64,000 nt of DNA from positions 183,173-247,172 of the forward strand of contig NZ_NBYX01000013.1 of NCBI RefSeq assembly GCF_002099195.1, in the 5' to 3' direction. Shown here in pieces: positions 26,097 to 33,726 of this stretch (its first letter is position 1; each line of letters begins with the position of its first letter). This DNA is from Burkholderia puraquae (GTDB taxonomy: Bacteria; Pseudomonadota; Gammaproteobacteria; Burkholderiales; Burkholderiaceae). The notes beneath the pieces were generated by a model. The model was given only the letters and a program-made list of their open reading frames with translations. It made no database searches and had not been told where the DNA came from. The position numbers and the translations under genes were made by a program.

Positions 26097-26434
26097 TCTT
26101 GTCCGGCCGGGCGCTGCGCGCCCGCCTGCGGCCCTGCTGCCGCGCCGCCGGATGAGGCCTGTGCCGCCGTTCCTGTGCGTCGGTCGTATTCGACGCGCGC
26201 GAACGTGAAGCCATGTTCGATGGCGGCATGTGGGGTCTGGTCAGGCTGTTGGGGACAGGTTGCGCCAGACGTGAAAACTAATCAGGACGGTTGCGGCATA
26301 GACGAAAGCCGCGCCCATGCTAGCCGCCTGCTCGCATCCGAGCGGGGCGTGCACGCATTTGCCGTCCGGGCCGCGTGTCTGCTTTGCGAAGCAGCGTTGT
26401 AACGGAGCGGCCCGAACCAGAAGGCGACACGTCG

Positions 26435-27043
26435 ATGAATTTACGTTTTCCGAGTCGATTCGGGACCATTGCATTGTTTTTTGCGCTGACGGGCTGTGCG
26501 GTGCCACCCAGCCAGACTACCGGTAGCGCGAACCAGAAGAACGCCGTCGACAAGACGGCTGCCGCCGCGAAAGCGGATAGCGACAAGCAGTTGAATTTCG
26601 ATTCCGCGCTGGCGTCGATGCCGGCTGCGGACAACAAGGACGCGAAGAAGTCGTCGCTGGCGGATGCCGAGCCGATCGACGGCAAGGATGTGTCCGATTT
26701 CCGCCAGACGGGCCGCGCATCGTGGTACGGGCGGGATTTCCACGGCCGCCGCACCGCGAACGGCGAGCGCTTCAACATGAACGCGCTCACCGCCGCGCAC
26801 CGCACGCTGCCGCTGTCGTCGTACATCAAGGTGACGAACGCGTCGACCGGCAAGTGGGTCGTCGTGAAGGTCAACGATCGCGGGCCGTTCAAGCGCGGCC
26901 GCGTGCTCGACCTGTCGTATGCCGCCGCGAAGTTGATCGGCCTCGTGCACGCCGGCACGGGCCGCGTGAAGATCGAAGGGCTCTCGCCGCAGGAAGCGCG
27001 CGAGGCACGCGACGAAATGTTCGCGTCGATCTCGACGAAGTAA
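26435..27043 (+). CDS. rlpA: RlpA, septal ring lytic transglycosylase-type lipoprotein
   Basis: A 202-residue lipoprotein with signal MNLRFPSRFGTIALFFALTG-C. A low-complexity Lys/Ala/Asp linker runs to about residue 88. The double-psi beta-barrel follows with the RlpA hallmarks GRASWYGRDFHGRRTANGE, TAAHRTLPL and VKVNDRGPF. In Pseudomonas RlpA cleaves naked glycan strands at the septum. There is no C-terminal SPOR domain, so this is the short form. Unusually for such a gene, more than 400 bp separate the upstream promoter from the start. Confidence 0.92.
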   Translation: MNLRFPSRFGTIALFFALTGCAVPPSQTTGSANQKNAVDKTAAAAKADSDKQLNFDSALASMPAADNKDAKKSSLADAEPIDGKDVSDFRQTGRASWYGRDFHGRRTANGERFNMNALTAAHRTLPLSSYIKVTNASTGKWVVVKVNDRGPFKRGRVLDLSYAAAKLIGLVHAGTGRVKIEGLSPQEAREARDEMFASISTK

Positions 27044-27065
27044 CGCAGCGGATCGACCGCTCATG

Positions 27066-27093
27066 CAAAAGGGCTGCCCTCGGGCAGCCCTTT
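27066..27093 (+). terminator. rho-independent terminator after rlpA
   Basis: AAAGGGCTGCCC-TCG-GGGCAGCCCTTT: a 12-bp perfect stem, followed by GTCTTTC. It lies between the convergent rlpA and rsmI genes. Confidence 0.9.
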
Positions 27094-27151
27094 GTCTTTC
27101 CTGCACGGCACGATGCCGGCGCCGGCTTCCCGGTGCCGGCCGGCTCGCGCG

Positions 27152-28033
27152 TCAGCTTTCATCCTTCAGCGCAAGTGCGCGCGCATACAGCGTGTTGCGC
27201 GACGCGCCCGTCAGCGCTGCCGCGAGCTTTGCCGCGCTCTTCACCGGCACCTCTTCCAGCAGCAGCCTGAGCAGTGCGTCGTGCGCGGTGTCGTCGGCTT
27301 CGCCGCTCGCCGCCGGCGCGCCTTCGACGACCAGCACGAATTCGCCGCGCTGCCGGTTCGCATCGCCGGCGAGCCAGGTCTGTCCTTCGGCCAGGGTGCC
27401 CTGGAACAACTGCTCGTGTAGCTTGGTGAGCTCGCGCGCGATCAGCAGCCGGCGCGCGGGGCCGAATGCATCGGCGAGCGCGGCGACGGTTTCGACGATC
27501 CGGTGCGGTGCCTCGTAGAACACCAGTGCATACGGGTGCGACACCAGCGCCTGCAGCGCGGTCGCGCGCTGCTTCGTTTTCGGCGGCAGGAAGCCCGCGA
27601 ACGTGAACGCGCCGGCCCAGTCGCCGGCCACGCTCAGCGCGGTCACGGCCGCGCTCGCGCCGGGCAGCGGAATCACGGCGAAGCCGGCGGCGCGCACCGC
27701 GTCGACGAGCCGCGCGCCGGGGTCCGAGATGCCGGGCGTGCCGGCGTCCGATACGTACGCCACGCGTTCGCCGCCGCGCAGCAGTTCGATCACGCGCTGC
27801 GCGGCTTCGCGTTCGTTGTGCTCGTGCACGGCGACGAGCGGCTTCGAGATCCCGTAGCGGGCGAGCAGCTGGCCCGTGTTGCGGGTGTCTTCGGCCGCGA
27901 TGCGGTCGGCGAGGCCGAGCACGTGCAGCGCGCGCAGCGTGATGTCGGCGGTGTTGCCGATCGGCGTGGCGACCACGTAGAGCGCGGCGTTCGGGTAGTG
28001 CTGCGTGTGCGCGAGTTCGAGGAGGGCAGTCAT
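27152..28033 (-). CDS. rsmI: 16S rRNA (cytidine1402-2'-O)-methyltransferase
   Basis: A 293-residue protein with ALYVVATPIGNTADITLRAL at the N-terminus and AEDTRNTGQLL, VSDAGTPGISDPG and PLPGASAAVTAL, all RsmI motifs of the tetrapyrrole-methylase-like SAM-binding fold. It 2'-O-methylates C1402 of 16S rRNA. The start codon (28031-28033) overlaps the divergent yraN start on the other strand. The rsmI // yraN-diaA-dolP layout matches the E. coli yra region, minus lpoA. Confidence 0.96.
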   Translation of the reverse strand: MTALLELAHTQHYPNAALYVVATPIGNTADITLRALHVLGLADRIAAEDTRNTGQLLARYGISKPLVAVHEHNEREAAQRVIELLRGGERVAYVSDAGTPGISDPGARLVDAVRAAGFAVIPLPGASAAVTALSVAGDWAGAFTFAGFLPPKTKQRATALQALVSHPYALVFYEAPHRIVETVAALADAFGPARRLLIARELTKLHEQLFQGTLAEGQTWLAGDANRQRGEFVLVVEGAPAASGEADDTAHDALLRLLLEEVPVKSAAKLAAALTGASRNTLYARALALKDES

Positions 28034-28508
28034 GGCAGGCAATGCACGCAATCGCGGCGCAAACGGAACAAGGACGGCATTGTGCCACGCGGCGCCGGCG
28101 GGGCCGGGCGACGGCCGCGGTTTGCCGTGCGCGGGCGACAACTTTTCCGGCGCGGCGCGATCCAAACCGGTCGGCGCGGCGTTCGAGCAGCGTGCGCGGC
28201 AGTTTCTCGAGCGCCGCGGCCTCGTGTTCGTCGCGGCGAACGTGACGATGCGCGGCGGCGAGCTCGATCTCGTGATGCGCGAGCCCGACGGCATGCTCGT
28301 GTTCGTCGAGGTGCGCGCGCGGCGCAGCGTCCGGCATGGCGGCGCGGCCGCGAGCGTCGGCTGGCGCAAGCGGCGTCGCCTGGTGGCGGCCGCGCTCCAG
28401 TTCTGGGCGCGGCACGGTGCCGGTGCCGCGTGCCGCTTCGATGTCGTCGCGTTCGAGGCCGGGCGGCTCGTGTGGCTGCGCGACGCATTTCGCGCCGACG
28501 ATGCGTAG
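28032..28508 (+). CDS. yraN: YraN family (UPF0102) putative endonuclease-fold protein
   Basis: A 158-residue protein starting at ATG 28032, which has GGAGGAGGG 6-7 bp upstream inside rsmI. The family core begins at GAAFEQRARQFLERRGLVFVAAN and carries the PD-(D/E)xK-like GGELDLVMREPDGMLVFVEVRAR. The N-terminal ~35 residues are an extension beyond the usual ~120-residue family length and could be non-native if a later start is used. The function is unknown; in E. coli it neighbours diaA and dolP as here. Confidence 0.88.
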   Translation: MAGNARNRGANGTRTALCHAAPAGPGDGRGLPCAGDNFSGAARSKPVGAAFEQRARQFLERRGLVFVAANVTMRGGELDLVMREPDGMLVFVEVRARRSVRHGGAAASVGWRKRRRLVAAALQFWARHGAGAACRFDVVAFEAGRLVWLRDAFRADDA

Positions 28509-28634
28509 CGGCGAGCTGTGACGAGATGTAAAGAGTTCTTGCCGGACCCCCGGAGAGGGTGCCGGAGTACGGTAAACTCGCCGCACCCACGATGTCGCGC
28601 GATGCGTGCCACGCGCCCAGTTCACCAGGAATCG

Positions 28635-29219
28635 ATGTCAGTCGAACGTATTCAGCAACATTTTCGCGACAGCGCCGCGCTTCACGCCGAAGCGGCCGGC
28701 GCACTGTCGCTGCCGATCGCAGCCGCGGTCGATGCGATGTTCGCCGCGCTGGCGAACGGCAACAAGATCGTTGCCTGCGGTGACGGCCCGTCGGCCGCCG
28801 CCGCGCACTACCTCGCCGTGTCGCTCGTCGGCGGCTTCGAGCGCGAGCGCCCGGGCCTGCCCGCGATCGCGCTGGCCACCGATGCGTCGCAGGGCGGCCT
28901 CGCGGGCGCAGTGTCCGCCGAGCAACTGTTCGCGCAGCAGGTGCGCGTACTCGGCCAGACCGGCGACATCCTGCTGGTGCTCGATCCGGGCGGCGCGTCG
29001 CCGCGCGTGCTGGCGGCGATCGACGAAGCACACGAGCGCGAGATGACTGTCGTCGCGCTGACAGGCGGCGACGGCCATAAGGTCGCGGCCGCGCTGTCCG
29101 ATACCGATATACCGATCAGCGTGCCCGCCGTTCGCGCGGCGCGCATCCACGAAGTCCATCTGCTGACCATCCACTGCCTGTGCGACGGCATCGACGCGAT
29201 GCTGCTGGGTGAGGATTGA
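28635..29219 (+). CDS. diaA: SIS-domain protein, DiaA/GmhA type
   Basis: A 194-residue SIS-fold protein starting at ATG 28635. KIVACGDGPSAAAAHYLAVSL is the sugar-phosphate loop and LGQTGDILLVLDPGGASPRVL the second one. Position between yraN and the BON lipoprotein gene matches diaA, the DnaA-binding initiation factor, rather than gmhA. Cys-Gly-Asp-Gly replaces the commoner Cys-Gly-Asn-Gly, so isomerase activity is doubtful. It overlaps the frame of the next gene but not its preferred start. Confidence 0.85.
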   Translation: MSVERIQQHFRDSAALHAEAAGALSLPIAAAVDAMFAALANGNKIVACGDGPSAAAAHYLAVSLVGGFERERPGLPAIALATDASQGGLAGAVSAEQLFAQQVRVLGQTGDILLVLDPGGASPRVLAAIDEAHEREMTVVALTGGDGHKVAAALSDTDIPISVPAVRAARIHEVHLLTIHCLCDGIDAMLLGED

Positions 29220-29236
29220 ACGAAGGAGAGCCGTCG

Positions 29237-30037
29237 ATGAATCAAAGCCGCGTCAAACAGACGCTCGTCAGAACCACGCTGCTCGCTGCGCTGACGGCGG
29301 GCCTCGCCGTGTCGCTGCAGGGTTGTGTGCTCGGGGTCGTGGGCGCAGCGGCCGGCGGTGGCGCGCTGATCGCGACCGATCGCCGTACGCTCGGTGCGCA
29401 GACGGAGGATCGCGAGATCCAGGTCAAGTCGCTCACGCAGATCAACAACGGGCTGCCCGACCAGTCGCACGTGAACGTGACGGTGTACAACCGCCGCGTG
29501 TTGCTGACGGGCGAAGTGCCGAACGATGCATCGAAGCAGCGCGCCGAGGAAATCGTGCGCGGCATCAACAACGTGAACGGCATCGTCAACGAGCTGTCGG
29601 TCGAGCCGGCGTCGTCGCTGTCGTCGCGCGCGAACGACTCGTACCTCGAAGGGCGCGTGAAGTCCGAGCTGATCGCGACGAAGGGCATCTCGGCGAACTA
29701 CTACAAGGTCGTCAGCGAACGCGGCAACCTTTACCTGATGGGCCTCGTGACGGTGGACGAAGGCAATCGCGGCGCGGAAGCCGCGAGCCAGGTGCCGGGC
29801 GTCGAGAAGGTCGTGAAGGTGTTCCAGTACGTGAAGCCGCAGGACGCGCAGGCGCTGCAGGATGCGTCGCCCGCGAGCGGCGCGTCCGGCGTGCCGGCTG
29901 CCGCCGCGCCGGCCGACAGCGCGACGGTCGGCGCCGTGCCCGACGCGTCGGTGCAGTCCGCGCCGCTGCAGTCGCCGGCCCCGATTTCGAATTCGTCGAG
30001 CGTGCACCCGGGCAACCCGAAGGCGCCGAAGCAATGA
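29237..30037 (+). CDS. dolP: BON-domain lipoprotein (DolP/YraP-like)
   Basis: A 266-residue outer-membrane lipoprotein candidate. ATG at 29237 follows GAAGGAGAG. The signal ends SLQGC, then a Gly/Ala-rich segment leads into two BON domains (about residues 50-115 and 128-200; VNVTVYNRRVLLTGEVPN and GNLYLMGLVTVDEGN). A Pro/Ala/Ser-rich tail of about 55 residues is longer than in E. coli DolP. DolP supports outer-membrane integrity. It overlaps the cytochrome gene by 4 bp. Confidence 0.9.
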   Translation: MNQSRVKQTLVRTTLLAALTAGLAVSLQGCVLGVVGAAAGGGALIATDRRTLGAQTEDREIQVKSLTQINNGLPDQSHVNVTVYNRRVLLTGEVPNDASKQRAEEIVRGINNVNGIVNELSVEPASSLSSRANDSYLEGRVKSELIATKGISANYYKVVSERGNLYLMGLVTVDEGNRGAEAASQVPGVEKVVKVFQYVKPQDAQALQDASPASGASGVPAAAAPADSATVGAVPDASVQSAPLQSPAPISNSSSVHPGNPKAPKQ

Positions 30038-30396
30038 TGAGCGTGCGGATGAAGCAGATGAAGCGCTGGATGGTGCAGGGTGCCGCGGCCGCGGCGGTCG
30101 TGGCTGGAACGCTGGGCGCCGCGCACGCGGACGTCGGCGACGGCCTGAAGGTGGCGCGCAGCAACGCCTGCATGGGCTGCCACGCGGTCGACCGCAAGCT
30201 CGTCGGCCCGTCGTTCAAGGACATCGCCGCGCGCTACAAGTCCGATCCGCAAGCCGTCGCGAAGTTGTCGAAGAAGGTGAAGGAGGGTGGTTCGGGCGTC
30301 TGGGGCGCGATTCCGATGCCCGCGCATCCGCGCATGAGCGACGCCGACGTGCGTTCGGTGGTCGAATGGGTGCTGGCCGGCGCGCCGTCAAAGTAA
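30034..30396 (+). CDS. small periplasmic c-type cytochrome
   Basis: A 120-residue protein with an N-terminal signal (ending GAAHA) and one haem site, NACMGCHAVDRKLVGPSF; Met in GAIPMPAHP is the likely axial ligand. The size and KLVGPSFKDIAARY context match cytochrome c-551/c-552-like class I cytochromes. It begins in an ATGA overlap with dolP. It is the last gene before the tRNA. Confidence 0.93.
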   Translation: MMSVRMKQMKRWMVQGAAAAAVVAGTLGAAHADVGDGLKVARSNACMGCHAVDRKLVGPSFKDIAARYKSDPQAVAKLSKKVKEGGSGVWGAIPMPAHPRMSDADVRSVVEWVLAGAPSK

Positions 30397-30421
30397 CGGC
30401 TCAGGGGTGACTCAACCCCTA

Positions 30422-30451
30422 TTGCCAAGCGCGGAAACGCGTGTGTATGAT
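30422..30451 (+). promoter_or_regulatory. promoter of the tRNA-Ala gene
   Basis: TTGCCA at 30422-30427 and TATGAT at 30446-30451, spaced 18 bp, end 11 bp before the tRNA. Confidence 0.6.
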
Positions 30452-30462
30452 GGTCGACTGAT

Positions 30463-30538
<76 letters not shown>

Positions 30539-30572
30539 ACGGAATTCCTTTAAAACCGGTCACTTGAGACAG

Positions 30573-30635
30573 GAAGCATATTTTTGCCCCAAGTGCAAAG
30601 ATATGCTTCCCTGACAAAGTGCAACGTTATGCTTC
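30573..30635. repeat. short inverted and direct repeats just after the tRNA
   Basis: AAGTGCAAAGATATGCTTC (30591-30609) and AAGTGCAACGTTATGCTTC (30617-30635) are direct repeats matching at 17 of 19 bases. GGAAGCATAT (30573-30582) is the inverse of the ATATGCTTCC part. The arrangement resembles arm-type or regulatory sites of an integrated element; the role is inferred from position only. Confidence 0.5.
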
Positions 30636-30641
30636 TCGAAC

Positions 30642-30673
30642 AACAAAGCCGGCCTTGTGCCGGCTTTGTTGTT
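30642..30673 (+). terminator. terminator downstream of tRNA-Ala
   Basis: ACAAAGCCGGC-CTTGT-GCCGGCTTTGT followed by TGTTT: an 11-bp perfect stem. Confidence 0.85.
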
Positions 30674-30776
30674 TGGGCGCGACTAGAGGGGGCGCCGTGG
30701 CGCTTCAGCGAATGGCACAGGCGAGCGTGCGAATCTCAGATTGAGTTTTGGGCGTCGGCTCAAGCCGGAGCGTGGC

Positions 30777-31004
30777 TCAAAAAAGGGGCAGTCGCGTATC
30801 GGTACCGTCCACGGAGCGGAGAACCACGGTAGCGCCGTGCTCCTGTTGTGTCATCACGAAATCGCAGACAGCGAGCGCCCGCCGGATGACTTCAGACATG
30901 CTGTCAGCGTGCATCCGATCACGAAGCGCCTCGATCTGTTCTTTGACCTCGACGGACATATCCAGATTGAGACGGACCTTCGGTTGCTTTCGAGCTGGGC
31001 GCAT
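30777..31004 (-). CDS. ribbon-helix-helix (CopG-like) DNA-binding protein
   Basis: A 75-residue protein. The basic start MRPARKQPKVRLNLDMSVEV leads into helices VKEQIEALRDRMHADSMSEVIRRALAVCDF, the RHH pattern (strand, then two helices with SMSEVIRRAL). ATG at 31004 is used because upstream in-frame sequence lacks a ribosome binding site. It lies 56 bp downstream of a small membrane-protein gene on the same strand. It is probably a repressor, perhaps of the palindrome upstream of the pair. A toxin-antitoxin role is possible, but no toxin-like partner is evident. Confidence 0.7.
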   Translation of the reverse strand: MRPARKQPKVRLNLDMSVEVKEQIEALRDRMHADSMSEVIRRALAVCDFVMTQQEHGATVVLRSVDGTDTRLPLF

Positions 31005-31060
31005 TTCATTTCCAATAGCTGGACGGAACGTGGCCGTCGCAGCAAGTGTGCTGTCCGCTG

Positions 31061-31288
31061 CTAGCCGTCGCGAAGCCCACCGACAACGCCTAGCAATGTG
31101 ATGGCACCGAGGAATGCGAGCATGATCGGTGCCGGTAGGCTCTTGTAGGCAACGGCAACGATTGCCAGGTTGGGCCTCTTGAGCCGGGCTAGAAGGCAAG
31201 CCACCAAGGCCGGCCAGCGTGCAGACTCTTGAACGTCGAGATCTGCGTATTTCTCAAGAAATCGTTCGAAGTCTTTTTGCGGATCCAT
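31061..31288 (-). CDS. small membrane protein of unknown function
   Basis: A 75-residue protein. ATG at 31288 follows GGAG with 7-bp spacing; that GGAG lies in one arm of a near-perfect palindrome. An acidic N-terminal half (MDPQKDFERFLEKYADLDVQ) is followed by RLKRPN and a single hydrophobic helix (APIMLAFLGAITLLGVVGGL). It forms a probable two-gene unit with the RHH gene. I do not recognise a family. Confidence 0.6.
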   Translation of the reverse strand: MDPQKDFERFLEKYADLDVQESARWPALVACLLARLKRPNLAIVAVAYKSLPAPIMLAFLGAITLLGVVGGLRDG

Positions 31289-31327
31289 CGTTGTTCTCCA
31301 AGGCATTTGCTGCCTCGGAGAACAACG
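31289..31327. promoter_or_regulatory. 39-bp palindrome over a ribosome binding site
   Basis: CGTTGTTCTCC (31289-31299) is the exact inverse of GGAGAACAACG (31317-31327). After one mismatch the inner AGGCA and TGCCT also pair around loop TTTGC: 16 of 17 positions pair. On the minus strand the GGAG of the small membrane gene is in the stem. It could be an operator or an RNA hairpin that hides the ribosome binding site. Confidence 0.7.
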
Positions 31328-31731
31328 GAGCGCACGCGCACATGAGCAGGCCCCGGCGAGGCATCGCAGGGCTCATGAGGCATTGCGCTCCGCGTCTCCG
31401 GTGCGTCCTCGGAAACTGCGTTGATAGCTTGGTTTCCGGTCAGGTGGAGAATCTACGGGGCCGTACTGCGTACTGCGACAACAGACATGCTTTGTTACTG
31501 GCTCGCTAGTGGGTAGTAAGAGGACGCATGACCTCGCGCCCACGCCGCGAACACTTTCAATATTGCTTTGACTCTGACTCGACAGATGAAACTTCTCGCC
31601 CTGTCGGGAGGCGTGTTCATAATATACACATAAAAAGCGGGGGTTGCAAAGACGTAGTGGGAGAAGAGGTAGTCGGGCCATAACTCCCCGTGAGGCATAC
31701 TGTTTGGGGCTTCGGTGCATATGAGGGTGCG
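31328..31731. other. gene-poor stretch upstream of the zinc-ribbon gene
   Basis: About 400 bp of AT-richer sequence. No supported gene was seen. ATATGAGGG (31720-31728) is the ribosome binding site for the next gene. Confidence 0.4.
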
Positions 31732-32934
31732 ATGGCGAAAAAAGTACCTCGAGGACGGATCAGGTCCACGAACGGCTATTTTCTTGCGATTGAGGCGCTG
31801 GATCGGCTGGAAAAGGCTCGGCGGCAGCAGCGAGCACGCTTGGATGAGGACGCCGCACATATGGGTTTTCTAAAGCCGATGGACGTGGAAAGCGTCCCGG
31901 TCTTGGCCTTGGGCGACGACGGATTGATCGACTCGCTCGAAAGGCGAATTTTCGCCTACTTGGATTCATTTTCCGATGACGAGCGCTATCTGCTGAGGAA
32001 AAGCAGCCGCAAGTGGACCCATCGAGGGCTGCTTGACGAATACGAGTGGCAGAAGGATCAGGAGGCCTGGCGGAAGGGGAACTGGGGCGGTAGTAACTAC
32101 ATGCAACGGCAAAGGGAGCGAGGGCGATCCCTTGGACAAAAAGTGTCGACGCAGCTGATGCTCGACTGCCTGCCTACAACCGATCGCGCGAGCGAGCTCC
32201 TGATGCGGCAGCAGCAAGTGAGTAAATTCCTGTCATGGTCGGCCGAGCCAGCGGAGGATCCTAAGAACGAAAGAGAACGGATCGACGCGTTCGTGGAGGC
32301 CGTATGGGGCGCCCAGTCGGGGTATCGGCATATTGTTGGACTTGACGCACATCGCCGAGCGTTTGAGCGGTTACGCCAGCGTCATTTTTTTCCGGATCTG
32401 ATTGAATTGATAGGGGTGCCGGCGTCAGCGCACCACCAACCGGACGGGACACTGACGACGGAGCGCAAAAGGCAGCTGTTGCTGCTTGGCACTTTCCCGT
32501 GGCGTGGCATGGTGCTCACCTATGAGCGCCTTTGGAGTCCGGACGGATGGCGCCTCAGAAACGGTTTTCAATGGCGCGTGGCCATGAGTTGTCACTGGCC
32601 ACGAGCTCGAACGTTTTTGACCTTAGCGGATGTGCTGCCGCAACCGCAGGCGTACGAATGGGATGACTTCGGGAAAACTTGCCAAGCATGGCGGATCCGG
32701 AAGGAAACCAAGACAGGCAAGGGCCTACTTCGAACCCCGCGGACGCTCCAATGTGAGCATTGCCAGAACTGGGTGTTCTCCGATGCGAGCAAGCGACTCA
32801 ATTTAGGGGGGATTCCTAGAAGATATTGCCTCCCTTGTTATCGAACTTTAAAGATGGCGCTTGCGCTGAAGGCGATCGATAGAGAAAAAAATCCGCCCAC
32901 TACGCTAAGTGGTCGTAAAAAATTTTGGGAGTAG
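31732..32934 (+). CDS. unrecognised 400-residue protein with C-terminal zinc ribbon
   Basis: ATG at 31732 follows GAGGG; the frame is open 14 codons further. The N-terminus is basic (MAKKVPRGRIRSTNGYF). The middle is helical, with many Arg, Glu and Trp residues. Near the C-terminus LQCEHCQNWVFSD and RRYCLPCYRTLK form a CxxC...CxxC zinc ribbon of about 35 residues. No family was recognised; size and position in a small integrative element would suit a DNA-binding or replication-type protein, but that is a guess. Confidence 0.7.
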   Translation: MAKKVPRGRIRSTNGYFLAIEALDRLEKARRQQRARLDEDAAHMGFLKPMDVESVPVLALGDDGLIDSLERRIFAYLDSFSDDERYLLRKSSRKWTHRGLLDEYEWQKDQEAWRKGNWGGSNYMQRQRERGRSLGQKVSTQLMLDCLPTTDRASELLMRQQQVSKFLSWSAEPAEDPKNERERIDAFVEAVWGAQSGYRHIVGLDAHRRAFERLRQRHFFPDLIELIGVPASAHHQPDGTLTTERKRQLLLLGTFPWRGMVLTYERLWSPDGWRLRNGFQWRVAMSCHWPRARTFLTLADVLPQPQAYEWDDFGKTCQAWRIRKETKTGKGLLRTPRTLQCEHCQNWVFSDASKRLNLGGIPRRYCLPCYRTLKMALALKAIDREKNPPTTLSGRKKFWE

Positions 32935-33111
32935 TGGTATTTCGTGGCGTGGTGGTATTATTCTGTCGTTATGGTGTGGTCTTTGCACCCAAAAAAAAGT
33001 ACCACCTTATATGTAGGGCCTAGGATTGTGATTCCTGGGCTTTCTCGGCCGGCGCTTGGGCTGGCCTTAGTGTAGGATCTCGCATGGGGCCTTCGTGCGC
33101 CCCCGCTTTGC

Positions 33112-33140
33112 GCAAAAGGCCGCCTCGTGCGGCCTTTTGC
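33112..33140 (+). terminator. stem-loop terminator 1
   Basis: GCAAAAGGCCGC-CTCGT-GCGGCCTTTTGC: a perfect 12-bp stem. It can act in both directions. Confidence 0.8.
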
Positions 33141-33148
33141 ATTTCTGA

Positions 33149-33175
33149 CCCGCCCATCGAGGCGGGTTTTTTTAT
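33149..33175 (+). terminator. stem-loop terminator 2
   Basis: ACCCGCC-CATC-GAGGCGGGT followed by TTTTTTAT. It lies 9 bp after the previous stem, making a double terminator that isolates the mini-element's next genes. Confidence 0.85.
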
Positions 33176-33186
33176 GGCCTCAGCAA

Positions 33187-33282
33187 ATGAAGAAGATCGA
33201 TTGGACCAAGGTCGTAGTCGCGGCGATTCGTGCGATCGCTGCGATCATCGTGGCCTTGATCACCCATCCGCATTCCAGCTAA
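33187..33282 (+). CDS. candidate 31-residue membrane peptide
   Basis: ATG at 33187 to TAA at 33282. The sequence starts MKKIDWTKVVVAAIRAIAA and continues with IIVALITHPHSS: a basic N-terminus, then about 18 mostly Val/Ala/Ile residues, then a short polar tail. The codon usage has GC-rich third positions. There is no clear ribosome binding site, but it sits alone between a double terminator and a GTCACC/GGTGAC stem region. The form is like small membrane peptides of phages or type I toxins; no homologue is known to me. Confidence 0.4.
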   Translation: MKKIDWTKVVVAAIRAIAAIIVALITHPHSS

Positions 33283-33378
33283 GCGCCAAATCCCGAGCAG
33301 TCTTACCGTCACCCTGCAGTTCGTGACGGGTCGGTGATTTTTTGGCCACTGACCTGTCACCAGCTCTCGGTGGCTTCG

Positions 33379-33410
33379 TTATATATGATAATGTTCTTTA
33401 TCATATATAA
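33379..33410. promoter_or_regulatory. perfect 13-bp inverted repeat before the bactofilin-like gene
   Basis: TTATATATGATAA (33379-33391), loop TGTTCT, then TTATCATATATAA (33398-33410), directly followed by the AGGAAG ribosome binding site. It is wholly A/T apart from one G-C pair per arm. It is probably an operator overlapping the promoter of the three-gene operon, or a hairpin in its leader. Confidence 0.75.
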
Positions 33411-33420
33411 AGGAAGATCT

Positions 33421-33726
33421 ATGGAATCGCATGGTGGGAAGATCGAGGGGCCTTTTGCGGTCGACCGGGATTTGACGATACACGGAATGGTTGCCGGTCA
33501 GGCAACGGTGCGATCTGGCTGTAGGCTTGTACTGCGTGGAACGGTGACAAGCGATCTGGTAATCGAGCCGGGTGCATACGCGGCGGTTCACGGCATGGTC
33601 AACGGAACGGTGATCAATCAGGGCGGGCATGTCGAGATTCATGGCATGGTCGGCGCTGTCGTGGATACCGCGCCGTCGTCCCGGACCGTGATTGCGCACG
33701 GGGCTGTCATAACGAGGCGAACATGA
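33421..33726 (+). CDS. small bactofilin-like beta-helix protein
   Basis: A 101-residue protein. ATG at 33421 follows AGGAAGATCT; earlier in-frame Met codons lie in or before the operator. The sequence is a chain of short beta-helix turns marked by HGMV repeats (TIHGMVAGQATV, AAVHGMVNGTVI, VEIHGMVGAVVD), with GxV patterns between. This is the pattern of polymer-forming (bactofilin) cytoskeletal proteins, although shorter than usual. It overlaps the next gene by 4 bp. Confidence 0.7.
   Translation: MESHGGKIEGPFAVDRDLTIHGMVAGQATVRSGCRLVLRGTVTSDLVIEPGAYAAVHGMVNGTVINQGGHVEIHGMVGAVVDTAPSSRTVIAHGAVITRRT

Noticed and set aside
25966..26434. 6S RNA or SRP RNA upstream of rlpA
   Set aside because: The conserved segments of those RNAs were not found; the hairpins remain unassigned.
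33334..33420. Longer bactofilin-like protein starting upstream at 33334
   Set aside because: That start would place the perfect inverted repeat and a ribosome binding site inside the coding region; ATG 33421 has a good AGGAAG.
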